A stretch of 64,000 bases of DNA from Burkholderia sp. 4M9327F10. GTDB lineage: Bacteria; Pseudomonadota; Gammaproteobacteria; Burkholderiales; Burkholderiaceae. Position 1 is the stretch's first letter, and every line of letters starts with the position of its first letter. Below, one piece after another: positions 27,969 through 36,941 of this stretch. The notes under the pieces were generated by a model, which saw nothing but the letters and a program-made list of their open reading frames with translations, had not been told where the DNA came from and made no database searches. The DNA is taken from positions 1-64,000 of the forward strand of contig NZ_SCNV01000011.1 in assembly GCF_005503145.1 (NCBI RefSeq), in the 5' to 3' direction. A program made the position numbers and the translations under genes.

Positions 27969-28268
27969 ATGAAGACCATAGAGTCCCTGCCCCTTGACGG
28001 TGCCAATGGCGTACGCATCGAGATTCTCGAGCGCTCCGACACCACGCTGGTGATCCGCTGGGTCGAGCCGGGACGCTGTCACTACGGCGAACAACGCTGG
28101 CGCCGGCGCTCGGCGCACACGTCGGGCACCTGCGCTGTTTCGCGCCGCAAGATCCGTCGCGGCGATGCGGTCTTCAAACCGGCCGAGCGCCCGGCACCGT
28201 CGAATGCAGCGGCGATGATTTCGGTCGAAACCTTGTGCAGTCTGGTTGGGGAATTGCAGGCGGCGTAG
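27969..28268 (+). CDS. DUF3331 domain-containing protein
   Basis: A 99-residue soluble protein resembling the DUF3331 family found mainly in Burkholderia-group genomes. Recognisable segments are VIRWVEPGRCHYGEQRWRRR, then GTCAVSRRKIRRGDAVFKP and NAAAMI. Conserved Cys and basic residues hint at a small metal- or nucleic-acid-binding protein, but the function is unknown. The ATG at 27969 is preferred because GGAG lies six bases upstream and the family domain starts nearby. Convergent with the carnitine-cluster hydrolase gene. Confidence 0.72.
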   Translation: MKTIESLPLDGANGVRIEILERSDTTLVIRWVEPGRCHYGEQRWRRRSAHTSGTCAVSRRKIRRGDAVFKPAERPAPSNAAAMISVETLCSLVGELQAA

Positions 28269-28309
28269 TGAGCCGGTGAGCGGTGAGTTCGGCCAGTGTC
28301 GTTAGCCGG

Positions 28310-29299
28310 TCAGTCAGTTTTGGGGCGCGCGGCGTCCAGCAAAAAGCCGCATACGAGGTCGTGCAAATATTGCACGGTTGGGCTGGTCGACAATGCGCGC
28401 CAGCAGCCATGCACGAGTCCTTCGCCTATCCATACCCGAGCGCGCCCACCGGCCGCATGAATTCGTTCTGCGAAAACACGTGCGTCGTCGCGCAACGGAT
28501 CGTGTTCCGCGCCGATTGCGAGCGTTGCAGGCAGACCGTCGAAACGTTGCGCGTGAAGCGGAAAGGTCCATGGCGGTGGCGGTGCATCGCCCCAGTAGAG
28601 ATGCCGGAATGCATGGACGTCCGCTAGCGTGAGCATCGGCGCGTGGGCTTCGGTATCACGGGCCGGCAACTGTGGCTCGGCGCCCAGCATCGGATAGATC
28701 AGCGCCATGCCGCGGACGCCGTCGATGCCACAATCGCGCAGGACCATCGCCACGCTCGCCGCCAGATTGCCACCGGCGCTATCGCCGGCCAGCAGCAAGG
28801 GCGCCGCTAGCGACGCAAAAGGCAGGCGGCCCGCGAGCGCCGCAAGCGTCACCTCCAAGCAGTCCTCATGCGCTGCCGGCGCGCGATGTTCAGGCGCAAG
28901 CCGGTAGTCCACCGCAATCACACATAAGCCGGTATCTGCCGCAAGCCGCGCGGTCGCGAACTCGTGGCTATCCAGTGAACCCATCACAAAGCCGCCGCCG
29001 TGAAAATACAGCACGGTACCTCGTGTGGCCGGACGGTCTGCGGGCCGGTACAGACGCAGTGCGATCACATGACCGGCATTCGAACGCAAACCCCCATTCT
29101 CGATCTGCAGACCCGCGGGTAACGGCGGCGTGAGCCCGGCCGCGTAGCGATCGTAGATTGCACGCTGCTGCGCGACTGGCAGCGTTGCCGTGTTGGGGGG
29201 ATAGACCGCCTCGGTCTGCGCGACGAAGGCGGCGATTTCGGGTTCCAGCTTGGGGTCGAGCTCAGGTTCAAACTTACGTCGAGGCTCAGGTTCGTGCAT
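28310..29299 (-). CDS. hocS: Alpha/beta hydrolase, probable short-chain acylcarnitine hydrolase (HocS-like)
   Basis: A 329-residue hormone-sensitive-lipase-type hydrolase. It has the oxyanion motif FHGGGFVMGS, nucleophile GDSAGGN, the acid in EHDPLRDD and the His in LVHGCW. Its place at the end of the carnitine gene run matches hocS of P. aeruginosa, which releases carnitine from short-chain acylcarnitines so it can be oxidised. The substrate is therefore inferred from gene order, while the hydrolase family is seen directly. It follows cdhB after 42 bp. The N-terminus has an odd Glu/Pro/Lys-rich stretch (EPEPRRKFEPELDPKLEPE). Confidence 0.8.
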   Translation of the reverse strand: MHEPEPRRKFEPELDPKLEPEIAAFVAQTEAVYPPNTATLPVAQQRAIYDRYAAGLTPPLPAGLQIENGGLRSNAGHVIALRLYRPADRPATRGTVLYFHGGGFVMGSLDSHEFATARLAADTGLCVIAVDYRLAPEHRAPAAHEDCLEVTLAALAGRLPFASLAAPLLLAGDSAGGNLAASVAMVLRDCGIDGVRGMALIYPMLGAEPQLPARDTEAHAPMLTLADVHAFRHLYWGDAPPPPWTFPLHAQRFDGLPATLAIGAEHDPLRDDARVFAERIHAAGGRARVWIGEGLVHGCWRALSTSPTVQYLHDLVCGFLLDAARPKTD

Positions 29300-29341
29300 G
29301 GCGCCGCTCCTCGCGTTTCTCCGCCTGCCTTCGCGACCGGT

Positions 29342-29836
29342 TCACGCGCTCGCCTTTGCCACGGGCAACCCAATCAGCCGCCCGGCCCACGCCGCGGCAG
29401 GCAGCGCCGCGCACGAGCGCGCCAGTTGATCCACGCACTCGGCGACATCCTCGTCGAAAGCCACCGAGCGTGGTCCACTGGTGTCCACATGCAACAGCAT
29501 CTGCTCGCTCGCCGCCACCGGTTCCGCGCCGCCGTCGGCAAACATCTCAAGGTAGACATGCAGTCGCTTGGCATCATGCGCCAGCAACCGCATCTCGACA
29601 CGCACCTGGGCGCCCAGCTTGATCTCCTGCAGATAGTTGATATGCGCTTCGAGCGTGTAGATGGAACGGCCACGCGCGCGGCGAACCACGTCCGGCAGAC
29701 CGATCTGGTCGATCAGCGCGTCGGTCGCGTAGCTGAAGATCAGCATATAGAACGCGTCGCGCAGATGACCGTTGTAATCCACCCACTCGGCGCGGACGGT
29801 ATCGCGGTATGCCGGCAGCGGCGAGGTATGCGACAT
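29342..29836 (-). CDS. cdhB: Hot-dog thioesterase CdhB (betainyl-CoA thioesterase)
   Basis: A 164-residue 4HBT-type hot-dog thioesterase with VRAEWVDYNGHLRDAFYMLIFSYA; the Asp-Tyr-Asn-Gly-His stretch is the family active-site region. In carnitine catabolism it hydrolyses betainyl-CoA to glycine betaine after the CdhC step. The ATG at 29836 is chosen since the domain starts there; the frame is open upstream only through a tandem-repeat tract. It lies between cdhA and hocS exactly as in Pseudomonas. Confidence 0.87.
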   Translation of the reverse strand: MSHTSPLPAYRDTVRAEWVDYNGHLRDAFYMLIFSYATDALIDQIGLPDVVRRARGRSIYTLEAHINYLQEIKLGAQVRVEMRLLAHDAKRLHVYLEMFADGGAEPVAASEQMLLHVDTSGPRSVAFDEDVAECVDQLARSCAALPAAAWAGRLIGLPVAKASA

Positions 29837-29858
29837 GTTCAGGCGTCTCCCTGGTTCG

Positions 29859-29938
29859 TGGCGGATTGCTTGTGGCGGACTGCTTGCCGTGGATTGCCTG
29901 CGGTGGATTGCCTGCGGTGGATTGCCTGCAGTGGATCG
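29859..29938. repeat. 14-bp tandem repeat tract between cdhA and cdhB
   Basis: Three consecutive 14-bp units of the form GTGGATTGCCTGCG occupy 29889-29930. They are followed by a partial unit and preceded by degenerate 13-17-bp units (GTGGCGGATTGCTT, GTGGCGGACTGCTTGCC). The tract sits in the 187-bp gap between two genes of one operon, just upstream of the cdhB start. Confidence 0.85.
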
Positions 29939-30023
29939 TTTTAGGCAGCACGTTTGCGCTAGCGTACCCTGCATCCACCGTTGGCGCATCTGGACGTGCG
30001 CTGCATCGCATCTCCACGCAGCA

Positions 30024-30989
30024 TCAGTCTTCCGGACGCAGGCCGTAACGCGCCTTGGTCTCGCCAATCGCCGCCAGCACGCTCGTAATGCATTCGTCGC
30101 GGTAGCGCTCCAGCTCCTTGATCGAACGCGGCCCCACCTGTTCGGCCGTGCCGTCCACGACGCGGTCGATCAGCTCGTCGGTCAGCTTCGGCGCCACCAG
30201 TTTGGTCCATGGCAACTCGAGCGCCGGACCGAACTGCTGCATGAAGTGACGCATCCCCGCATCGCCACCCGCCAATGTGTAGGTCAGGAAGGTGCCCATG
30301 AACGACCAGCGGATACCCGCGCCAAAGCGGATCGCATCGTCGATCTCCCCGGTGGTGGCAACGCCTTCGTTGACCAGATGCAGCGCCTCGCGCCACAGCG
30401 CCTCCAGCAGCCGGTCGGCGATAAAGCCCGGCACTTCCTTGCGCACCCGCAGCGGCCGCATGCCAAGCGACCGATAGATCGTCACGGCCGCCTCGATGGC
30501 CGCCGGCGCGGTGCGCTCGCCACCTAACACTTCGACAAGCGGCAACAGATAAACCGGGTTGAACGGATGCCCCACTACGCAGCGCTCGGGATGCAAGGCG
30601 CGCGCATAAAAGTCGCTCGGCAACAGACCCGACGTAGACGAGCCGATAATCGCCTCCGGTTTCGCTGCGCGGCTGATCTGCTCGTGCAGGGCGAGCTTCA
30701 GTTCTTCGCGTTCAGGCGCGCTTTCCTGGATGAAGTCGGCGTTTTCAACGCATTCCTCAATAGTGCTAACGAACTTCAGACGCTCTTGCGATGCGCCCGG
30801 CGCCAATCCGACCCGCTCCAGCGCGGGCCATGCGTTCGCGACGTTGTCGCGCAACTGCTTCTGAGCGCCGGGCGCGGGGTCCCATGCAACTACATCCAGC
30901 CCATGGGCGAGCGCACGCGCCACCCAGCCGCTGCCAATCACCCCTGCCCCGATTGCTGCAAATGTCTTGATATCGACGATCACTGCCAT
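30024..30989 (-). CDS. cdhA: L-carnitine dehydrogenase CdhA
   Basis: Oxidises L-carnitine to 3-dehydrocarnitine with NAD+. The 321-residue protein belongs to the 3-hydroxyacyl-CoA-dehydrogenase-like family: a Rossmann motif GAGVIGSGW (residues 14-22), then ASSTSG-type [13 protein letters not shown]. The segment [14 protein letters not shown] contains the catalytic His. It lacks the second CoA-binding half of fatty-acid enzymes, as expected for carnitine dehydrogenase. Flanked by cdhC and cdhB in the Pseudomonas order, which makes the assignment strong. Confidence 0.92.
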   Translation of the reverse strand: MAVIVDIKTFAAIGAGVIGSGWVARALAHGLDVVAWDPAPGAQKQLRDNVANAWPALERVGLAPGASQERLKFVSTIEECVENADFIQESAPEREELKLALHEQISRAAKPEAIIGSSTSGLLPSDFYARALHPERCVVGHPFNPVYLLPLVEVLGGERTAPAAIEAAVTIYRSLGMRPLRVRKEVPGFIADRLLEALWREALHLVNEGVATTGEIDDAIRFGAGIRWSFMGTFLTYTLAGGDAGMRHFMQQFGPALELPWTKLVAPKLTDELIDRVVDGTAEQVGPRSIKELERYRDECITSVLAAIGETKARYGLRPED

Positions 30990-31029
30990 TGCTGACGATC
31001 CTTTGCGAAGCGCTGTGAGTTGTGTATTT

Positions 31030-31959
31030 CTATGCGAACTGTGCGACGGCGCGGCGTTCCAGTTGCCGCTCCCCGCGCGCCGGCAAGCCCAGCTTCTTGC
31101 GCCCTTCGGCGGGCGTCAGCGCCCGGCCGCCGAGCCGCTCGATAATCTCCACCGCGCGCTGCACCAGCGTGCCGTTGGTGGCATGCACGCCCCTGTCGAG
31201 CCAGATGTTGTCTTCGAGGCCCACCCGCACATGGCCGCCCAGCAGCATGGCCTGAGCGACCATGGGCATCTGCATGCGGCCGATCCCGAAGCCGGCCCAA
31301 TGCGCACCCGGCGGCAGATTGTCGGCCATGGCCTTCATCGTCGTCGTATCGGCCGGCGCGCCCCATGGAATGCCCAGGCAAATCTGGAACAACGGCGGCG
31401 CATCGAGAAGCCCTTCCTTGAGCAACTGCTTGGCGAACCACAGGTGTCCCGTATCGAAGATCTCCAGTTCCGGCTTCACACCGAGTTCCTGGATGCGTTT
31501 CGCTCCGGCACGCAGTTGCGCCGGCGTCGACACGTAAATGTAGTCGCCATCGCCGAAATTGAGCGTGCCGCAATCCAGCGTGCAGATCTCCGGCAGCAAC
31601 TCTTCGACATGCGCCAGACGCGTGAGGCCGCCCACCAGATCGGTGCCCGCCCCAAAGCGCATTGGGTCCTCGCCGGGGCCAATCTCCAGATCGCCCCCCA
31701 TGCCCGCGGTGAGGTTGATGATGACGTCGGTTCCCGAGGAACGGATGCGGTCCACCACTTCACGATAGAGATTCGGGTCGCGGCTGCCGCGTCCCGTTTG
31801 CGGATCGCGCACATGGCAGTGCGCAACGGTCGCGCCTGCTTTAGCAGCTTCGATGGCCGCCTCGGCAATCTGCTTCGGCGTCACCGGAATGGCCGGATGC
31901 TTGCCGACGGTGTCGCCTGCGCCGGTGACCGCGCAGGTCACAATGACTTCATGATTCAT
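31030..31959 (-). CDS. cdhC: Beta-keto acid cleavage enzyme CdhC (dehydrocarnitine cleavage)
   Basis: A 309-residue BKACE (DUF849) TIM-barrel enzyme. It converts 3-dehydrocarnitine plus acetyl-CoA into betainyl-CoA and acetoacetate. Family features seen are [15 protein letters not shown], the metal-binding VAHCHVRDP pair of His residues, NLTAGMGGD and [10 protein letters not shown] with the catalytic Glu. The ATG at 31959 (AGGAA nine bases upstream) is chosen over the longer frame. It lies 40 bp upstream of cdhA. Confidence 0.92.
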   Translation of the reverse strand: MNHEVIVTCAVTGAGDTVGKHPAIPVTPKQIAEAAIEAAKAGATVAHCHVRDPQTGRGSRDPNLYREVVDRIRSSGTDVIINLTAGMGGDLEIGPGEDPMRFGAGTDLVGGLTRLAHVEELLPEICTLDCGTLNFGDGDYIYVSTPAQLRAGAKRIQELGVKPELEIFDTGHLWFAKQLLKEGLLDAPPLFQICLGIPWGAPADTTTMKAMADNLPPGAHWAGFGIGRMQMPMVAQAMLLGGHVRVGLEDNIWLDRGVHATNGTLVQRAVEIIERLGGRALTPAEGRKKLGLPARGERQLERRAVAQFA

Positions 31960-32026
31960 GCTTGCGAATTCCTGTTGGTTCGTTGTGCTTTCAATGCTTC
32001 TTCTTGTCTGCCCACGCGAAGCAGGA

Positions 32027-33004
32027 TCACAGACCAAGGTAGGCCTTCACTGCCGGCAAACCGTCCTTGCCGTCATAGGTCTTGACGCCCGCGAGCCACG
32101 CATCGAGCACCTGAGGGTTCTTCTTCAGATATGCCTTCGCCGCATCGGCGGGTTTTTCCTTGTTCATCACCGACTGCATGACCACGTTTTCAAGCTGTGT
32201 CGTGAAGTGCAGGTTGCTCACCAGCTTGCCCGCGTTCGGACAACGCGTCAGGAAGTCCGGCGACGTGAGCGTATAGACACGGGCTTCGCCCTCGTTGGGA
32301 CCAAACGCGCCATCGCTGCCGCTCAGATATTTCATGTCGATGGTGATGTTCATCGGATGCGGCTCCCAGCCCAGAAACACCACCCACTTCTTGTCGCGCA
32401 CAGCGCGATCCACCGTCACCAGCATGCCCGCTTCGCTCGACTCGATCAGCTTGAAGCCGCCCAGGCCGAACTGATTGGTCGCGATCATTTTCTGGATCGC
32501 CGCGTTGGCGCTGCTGCCCGGCTCGATGCCGTAGATCTTGCCATCGAGCTCGGCGCGATGTTTGGCGATATCCGCGAAGGTCTTCAGGCCCGCATCGTAT
32601 TCATAGGTGGGCACGGCAAAGGTCGCCTTGGCGCCGGTCAGGTTAGGCGGCTGCAGCACGTTGATTGCCTTGGCATCCACAAACGGCGTGATGGCCTTCT
32701 CCTGCACCGGCCACCAGTAGCCGAGCGAAACGTCGATCTGTTTGGTCTTGAGCCCGGCGAACGAGATGGGCACGGAAGCGACCGTCGTCACCGGCTGATA
32801 GCCGAGCCCTTCGAAGACGGTAGAAGCGAGCGCGGTGGTCGACGTAATGTCGGTCCAGCCGATGTCGGCAAAACGCACGGCGCGGCACGACTCCGGGTCT
32901 TGCGCAAAGACCGGCTGAGGAAAGGCCAATGCGGCGACTGTCGCAGCCACGGTCGCAACCGCGGCAGCAAGACAAACGGACAAAGCTTTGACGCTCGACT
33001 TCAT
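32027..33004 (-). CDS. caiX: Carnitine-type OpuAC periplasmic binding protein CaiX
   Basis: A 325-residue substrate-binding protein of the glycine betaine/choline/carnitine family (OpuAC). It has a Sec signal ending near FPQPVFA-QD, then [22 protein letters not shown]. Aromatic residues expected in a quaternary-ammonium cage occur, including WWP and WEPHPMN. It is first in the cdh operon, matching caiX. No permease or ATPase gene is near; in Pseudomonas several such binding proteins share one transporter. The start at 33004 has GGGGA upstream; an upstream GTG/ATG at 33025 would delay the signal peptide. Confidence 0.9.
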   Translation of the reverse strand: MKSSVKALSVCLAAAVATVAATVAALAFPQPVFAQDPESCRAVRFADIGWTDITSTTALASTVFEGLGYQPVTTVASVPISFAGLKTKQIDVSLGYWWPVQEKAITPFVDAKAINVLQPPNLTGAKATFAVPTYEYDAGLKTFADIAKHRAELDGKIYGIEPGSSANAAIQKMIATNQFGLGGFKLIESSEAGMLVTVDRAVRDKKWVVFLGWEPHPMNITIDMKYLSGSDGAFGPNEGEARVYTLTSPDFLTRCPNAGKLVSNLHFTTQLENVVMQSVMNKEKPADAAKAYLKKNPQVLDAWLAGVKTYDGKDGLPAVKAYLGL

Positions 33005-33306
33005 GAGGTTCCCCCTTTCGGACACTTGTCACTGCGTGTTTCGTATCAGGCCGCAAGGCGCGGCCAGCCGGATATCTGAACTGCTGGTGTGATGTAAAGG
33101 TACAAGTGCATATTCTGCGCAAAGCGACCGTCAGCGACCCGTTCTTGCTCGCCCGCGACCATGAGGGAAAACCAGCATGACGGCCGGTGCGGTGCAGCAT
33201 CGGCCCGTGGGCTAATATTGGCGTGCCTTGCCGGCCAGGGCGCCGCTTGTTACGCTTTTGCGCATCCCCCAAACCGCTTGCCCCGTCCCCCAACCATCGC
33301 CGCACG

Positions 33307-34368
33307 ATGCCCGAAGATATTTCGTTCCTGTTGCTGCCGGGCTTCTCGGCAATCGGCTTCATGTCGGCCGTGGAGCCGCTGCGGGTTGCGAACCGCTTCC
33401 GCGAGAATCTGTACCGCTGGCACATCCTCAGCGTCGACGGCGCACCGGTGGCGGCGAGCAACGGTATTTCCCTGAACGCCGAGGCGGCTTTCGATACGGT
33501 GAAAGAGCTGCGCACGCTTTTTGTGGTGGCGGGCTTCGAACCGCTTGCCTGCTACACGCGCGGCCTCGGCAACTGGCTCAAACGGCTGGACCGCTCAGGC
33601 GCGACCCTGGGCGGAATCGATACCGGCAGCTTTGTGCTCGCCGAAGCGGGCGTCTTGAGTCCGGCGGACAGCCTGACGGTGCACTGGGAAGCGCTCTCGG
33701 CGTTTCGTGAACGTTACCCGGCGCTTACCGCCAGTCAGGAGCTGTTCGAGATCGGCGAGCACCGCATTACGTGTGCGGGCGGCACGGCGTCGATCGACAT
33801 GATGCTCGACCTGATCGGCCGCAGTCATGGGGCGGCGCTGGCATCGGCGGTGTCGGAACAGTTCGTGGTGAGCCGGATCCGGCAGCGCTCGGACCATCAG
33901 CGCATGGAGATCGCCGCGCGCTACGGCGTGCATAACCGCAAGCTGATCCAGGTGATCGGCGTGATGGAACAGCATATGGAGGAACCGCTGGCGCCGAATG
34001 AACTCGCACGGGAGATTGGCGTGACGCGGCGGCAACTGGAGCGGCTATTCTGCGCCGCGCTGAAGGACACACCGACGCATTTTTATCAGCAACTGCGCCT
34101 GAATCGCGCACGGGAGCTGCTGCAGCAGACCGATATGTCGATCACGTCGATCTGCGTGGCCTGCGGGTTTGAATCGCCCTCGCATTTTTCACGGACGTAT
34201 CGGGCGCGCTTTGGGACGACGCCGCGTGGCGACCGGCACCCGTTGGCAAGCGCGGCGGCGACGGCTGCGACTGGGGCGGTCGCATCGGGCAAGGCGGCGA
34301 GCGCAAAGTCTTCGCCACGTGCGGTCACCGCTGGATTAAGAACCGGCACGCCTACCAGTTCGGCTTGA
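33307..34368 (+). CDS. cdhR: CdhR, GATase1-like AraC-family activator of carnitine genes
   Basis: A 353-residue regulator with an N-terminal DJ-1/glutamine-amidotransferase-like sensory domain (about 1-190; FLLLPGFSAIGFMSAVEPLRVAN). A C-terminal AraC double helix-turn-helix follows (about 225-320; NELAREIGVTRRQLERLF and SITSICVACGFESPSHFSRTYR). It is divergent from caiX across a 302-bp gap, as in P. aeruginosa, where CdhR activates the operon in response to carnitine. A close paralogue (GbdR) lies at 56617. The last 40 residues are an Ala-rich tail, and the 3' end overlaps the next, opposite gene by 17 bp. Confidence 0.92.
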   Translation: MPEDISFLLLPGFSAIGFMSAVEPLRVANRFRENLYRWHILSVDGAPVAASNGISLNAEAAFDTVKELRTLFVVAGFEPLACYTRGLGNWLKRLDRSGATLGGIDTGSFVLAEAGVLSPADSLTVHWEALSAFRERYPALTASQELFEIGEHRITCAGGTASIDMMLDLIGRSHGAALASAVSEQFVVSRIRQRSDHQRMEIAARYGVHNRKLIQVIGVMEQHMEEPLAPNELAREIGVTRRQLERLFCAALKDTPTHFYQQLRLNRARELLQQTDMSITSICVACGFESPSHFSRTYRARFGTTPRGDRHPLASAAATAATGAVASGKAASAKSSPRAVTAGLRTGTPTSSA

Positions 34369-34822
34369 TCACCATCAGGAAGTACACCCCGATCATCGCC
34401 ACGAAGGCCGGATAGCCGAGCGCTTCCCATATTCTCGCGTATTGCCAGTAGAGCGCCGGCAGCGCTTCGCCTTGGGCTGCCGCGGTCGCCGCCATTTTCG
34501 CCAGACGAATCTGCAGCCACACGACCGGCAGCCAGCACAACCCGGTCACGACATACAGCGCAACGGAAGCGATCAGCCACGGTGTCTGCCACGCCCAGCC
34601 GTCGGTATGAGCGAGCCAGAGCCCCGATAGCGGCTGAAAGATCACAGCGGGCGTGGTGAACCACCAGTCGGCCCGGACCACCAGACGCGAAACGATGGCG
34701 ATCGCGTCAACCGAGCGCGTACGATTCGTAAAGAACAGATAGAACGCAGTGCCAAAACCGGTTCCCACCAGCAGCACCGACGACAGGATATGCAGGGTCT
34801 TGACCACGAAATAAAGATTCAC
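34352..34822 (-). CDS. DUF2269 family membrane protein
   Basis: A 156-residue inner-membrane protein with four hydrophobic segments. Family signatures include KTLHILSSVLLVGTGFGTAFYLF near the N-terminus and the His/Trp pattern of DUF2269 (VVRADWWFTTPAVIFQPLSGL). Function unknown. Its start overlaps the stop of the SDR-DoxX gene by four bases (ATGA), so the two are co-translated and probably act together at the membrane. Confidence 0.85.
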   Translation of the reverse strand: MNLYFVVKTLHILSSVLLVGTGFGTAFYLFFTNRTRSVDAIAIVSRLVVRADWWFTTPAVIFQPLSGLWLAHTDGWAWQTPWLIASVALYVVTGLCWLPVVWLQIRLAKMAATAAAQGEALPALYWQYARIWEALGYPAFVAMIGVYFLMVIKPNW

Positions 34823-36075
34823 GATGTCTTCTCTTCAGCAACGAGTAAAAACAGGACCGCGAGAATCGGCAGATTCTTCAGCAGCGGACCGAACGGATGA
34901 ATGACGAATTCAGGCATGGCAATCGCAATGACCACCGTGTAGAACGCTATGAGCGCGGCTTGCGCGAACCACAAGCGTCTGGAGGGCATGAGCAGCGTGG
35001 CTGCGCCGAACGCGAGGTCGAGCAGGCCAGCGCCGTAAAGCGCGGCGGTAGCGACGGGTCCCGTCACGTGTACCCGGGCCAGTAGTGCGAGACTGTCATG
35101 CAGCGGATACATGAACAGGCTGACCAGCGCGGTCCAGAGCCAGACCAGCGCCAAAACCCCGCGAAGCAGGCCCGGCCGCCAGTGCGCGAGTGCCTGTTCG
35201 CGCATCGGCAGGGCTTGCGCAGCGTCGATAAAACCGTCCACACCCTTCGGCGGGCGCCGCAGCAGCGAGGCGGTTTGCACAACGTCGCCCACGTTCCCGG
35301 CGCGCAGCATCTTCCATGTATCGCGCGTCAGGATCGCACCTGGGATCGGGTCGAGCATGGCAGCGGTGGCGCCGATCAACCAGGCCGGTATGCTCAGCGT
35401 CCGCGCGCTCTCGAATCCCATCTGGCGGCGATAGCTGGACAACATGTCGCGGTAAGCCACCCGCGTCGCACCGACCAGTTCGACACACTGCCGCGCCGGC
35501 GTTGCCGGATCGAGCAGACGCAGAATCGCTTGCGCGAAATCGTCGATATGGATCGGTTGCAGCATCTGCCGCCCTTGCGCAGGGACGACGCAGACCGGCA
35601 GACTCGCGAGCGCGCGAAAGAACGACGCCGACTTACCCTCGGCGCCGTATACCAGCGAAGGCCGGCAGATCTGCCATTCGACAGGCTGGGTAGCCAGAAA
35701 CGTGTCTGCAGCCAGCTTGCTATCGAAGTAAGCCGATCCGCCCCGCTCGGCCCCCAGCGCCGACACCTGCACCACACGCCGCACGCCCGCCACGCTGCAG
35801 GCGGTGAAGAGCGCAATGGGAGCCTGCTCGTGGATATCAGCGAAACGCTGCCCTTTACGCTCGACCAGGATACCGACCGCGTTGACCACCGCATCGATGC
35901 CGGCGAGCCTGGGCAGCCAGGCGTCAGGCGTCAGATCGCGGCTGAAATCGACCGCAAGCTCGTGGACGGTTCGCGGCTCCCGAACGCCCTCGACGACCGT
36001 GTGACCGGCCTGCACCAGGCACTCGCAAATCGCCGCCCCCAGAAAACCACGTGCGCCGCAAACGAGGACCTTCAC
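34819..36075 (-). CDS. NAD(P)-binding SDR fused to DoxX-like membrane domain
   Basis: A 418-residue two-domain protein. Residues 1-270 are an extended/atypical SDR (NmrA-like) with VLVCGARGFLGAAI and a conserved YFDSKLAAD. Residues about 300-418 hold four hydrophobic helices of the DoxX-like type (LLDLAFGAATLLMPSRRLWFAQAALIAFYT). A redox enzyme tethered to the membrane is likely; the substrate is unknown. It leads a two-gene unit with the DUF2269 gene, preceded by an operator-like palindrome at 36195-36219 that is shared with the MarR/GbsR gene. Confidence 0.85.
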   Translation of the reverse strand: MKVLVCGARGFLGAAICECLVQAGHTVVEGVREPRTVHELAVDFSRDLTPDAWLPRLAGIDAVVNAVGILVERKGQRFADIHEQAPIALFTACSVAGVRRVVQVSALGAERGGSAYFDSKLAADTFLATQPVEWQICRPSLVYGAEGKSASFFRALASLPVCVVPAQGRQMLQPIHIDDFAQAILRLLDPATPARQCVELVGATRVAYRDMLSSYRRQMGFESARTLSIPAWLIGATAAMLDPIPGAILTRDTWKMLRAGNVGDVVQTASLLRRPPKGVDGFIDAAQALPMREQALAHWRPGLLRGVLALVWLWTALVSLFMYPLHDSLALLARVHVTGPVATAALYGAGLLDLAFGAATLLMPSRRLWFAQAALIAFYTVVIAIAMPEFVIHPFGPLLKNLPILAVLFLLVAEEKTS

Positions 36076-36194
36076 GATGCCACCCCACCGTCTACTGCAA
36101 CGCTGTGCGCGAAGGGAGACGCGAGGTTGCCCGACACAGCTTGCAGCATCGAAAATCCCCGCTTGCTCATCGAACCGCTCCGCTATTATTAACT

Positions 36195-36219
36195 GTTATT
36201 TCTGTAACAACAGAAATTT
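36195..36219. promoter_or_regulatory. Palindromic operator upstream of the SDR-DoxX gene
   Basis: The sequence has the core TTATTTCTGT-N4-ACAGAAAT, the same core as the larger palindrome at 36833-36874. It lies about 120 bp upstream of the SDR start, within AT-rich promoter-like sequence. Confidence 0.65.
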
Positions 36220-36282
36220 CCACACCAAAAAAACGGGCGTTCTCCGCCCGCTCCTTGCCGCCTTCTACCTCTTGCTGGCGGC

Positions 36283-36819
36283 CTAACCCTGTTTCGGCTT
36301 GCCGCGCACGGTGCGGCTAATCTTCGCCCCCATGCCTAGCGTCTTCATCAAGGTCTCCGGTTTCATGCGCAGCATCTCGTCAGACCACGTCGTAAGCGTC
36401 TCCATGAATTCCAGCGTCTGCCGGATACGCTTCTGGGTCTCGGCGCTTTCGTCCTCGATCTCCGGATTCGTCAGGCAATCGCGCAGCACCGTGAGCGTGG
36501 GATCGATCTCGCGCTGCTTGCGTCCTTCCACAATCAGCTTGAACAGTTCCCAGATATCCGTGGAGGTTTCAAAGTGATCGCGCCGATCGCCCATCACATG
36601 GGTGATGCGTACGAGCCGCCACGATTGCAGCTCTTTCAGGCTGGTACTGACGTTAGAGCGCGCCACGCCGAGCGTGTCTGCGATGTCTTCCGCCGTTAGC
36701 GGCTGGCCTGTGAGGTAAAGGAGCGCGTGAATCTGCGCGACGGTGCGGTTCACGCCCCAGCGTGAGCCCATTTCACCCCAATGCAGAACAAAGCGCTGTG
36801 CGACCGGTGTAAGTTCCAT
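36283..36819 (-). CDS. GbsR/MarR-type transcriptional regulator
   Basis: A 178-residue winged-helix regulator. The DNA-binding region is HALLYLTGQPLTAEDIADTLGVARSNVSTSLKELQSWRLVR (split here by no gap in the protein; about residues 31-71), followed by a wing (VMGDRRDHFET) and a helical dimerisation tail. The family resembles GbsR, known for choline-responsive repression in Bacillus, but the targets here appear to be itself and the SDR-DoxX/DUF2269 pair, since both are preceded by the same palindrome. The inducer is unknown. Confidence 0.85.
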   Translation of the reverse strand: MELTPVAQRFVLHWGEMGSRWGVNRTVAQIHALLYLTGQPLTAEDIADTLGVARSNVSTSLKELQSWRLVRITHVMGDRRDHFETSTDIWELFKLIVEGRKQREIDPTLTVLRDCLTNPEIEDESAETQKRIRQTLEFMETLTTWSDEMLRMKPETLMKTLGMGAKISRTVRGKPKQG

Positions 36820-36832
36820 GTGGCAAATTTAG

Positions 36833-36874
36833 AGCAGTCAGTTATTTCTGTCAAGACAGAAATAACTGACTGCT
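36833..36874. promoter_or_regulatory. Large perfect palindrome at the GbsR-like promoter
   Basis: Two 20-bp arms (AGCAGTCAGTTATTTCTGTC and its exact complement) are separated by AA, starting 14 bp upstream of the regulator's start codon. The inner part is TTATTTCTGT-N4-ACAGAAATAA. Length and symmetry point to a repressor operator for the adjacent winged-helix protein. Confidence 0.75.
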
Positions 36875-36941
36875 TGCACAACAGGGCAAGCGGCGGGGAA
36901 AGCACGTTCCCGCTGCCGCCATGTCCTTCCCGCTCCGCCGC

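Noticed and set aside
29859..29938. Possible CRISPR array
   Set aside because: Units are 14 bp and directly abutting with no spacers; there are no cas genes. It is a plain tandem repeat.
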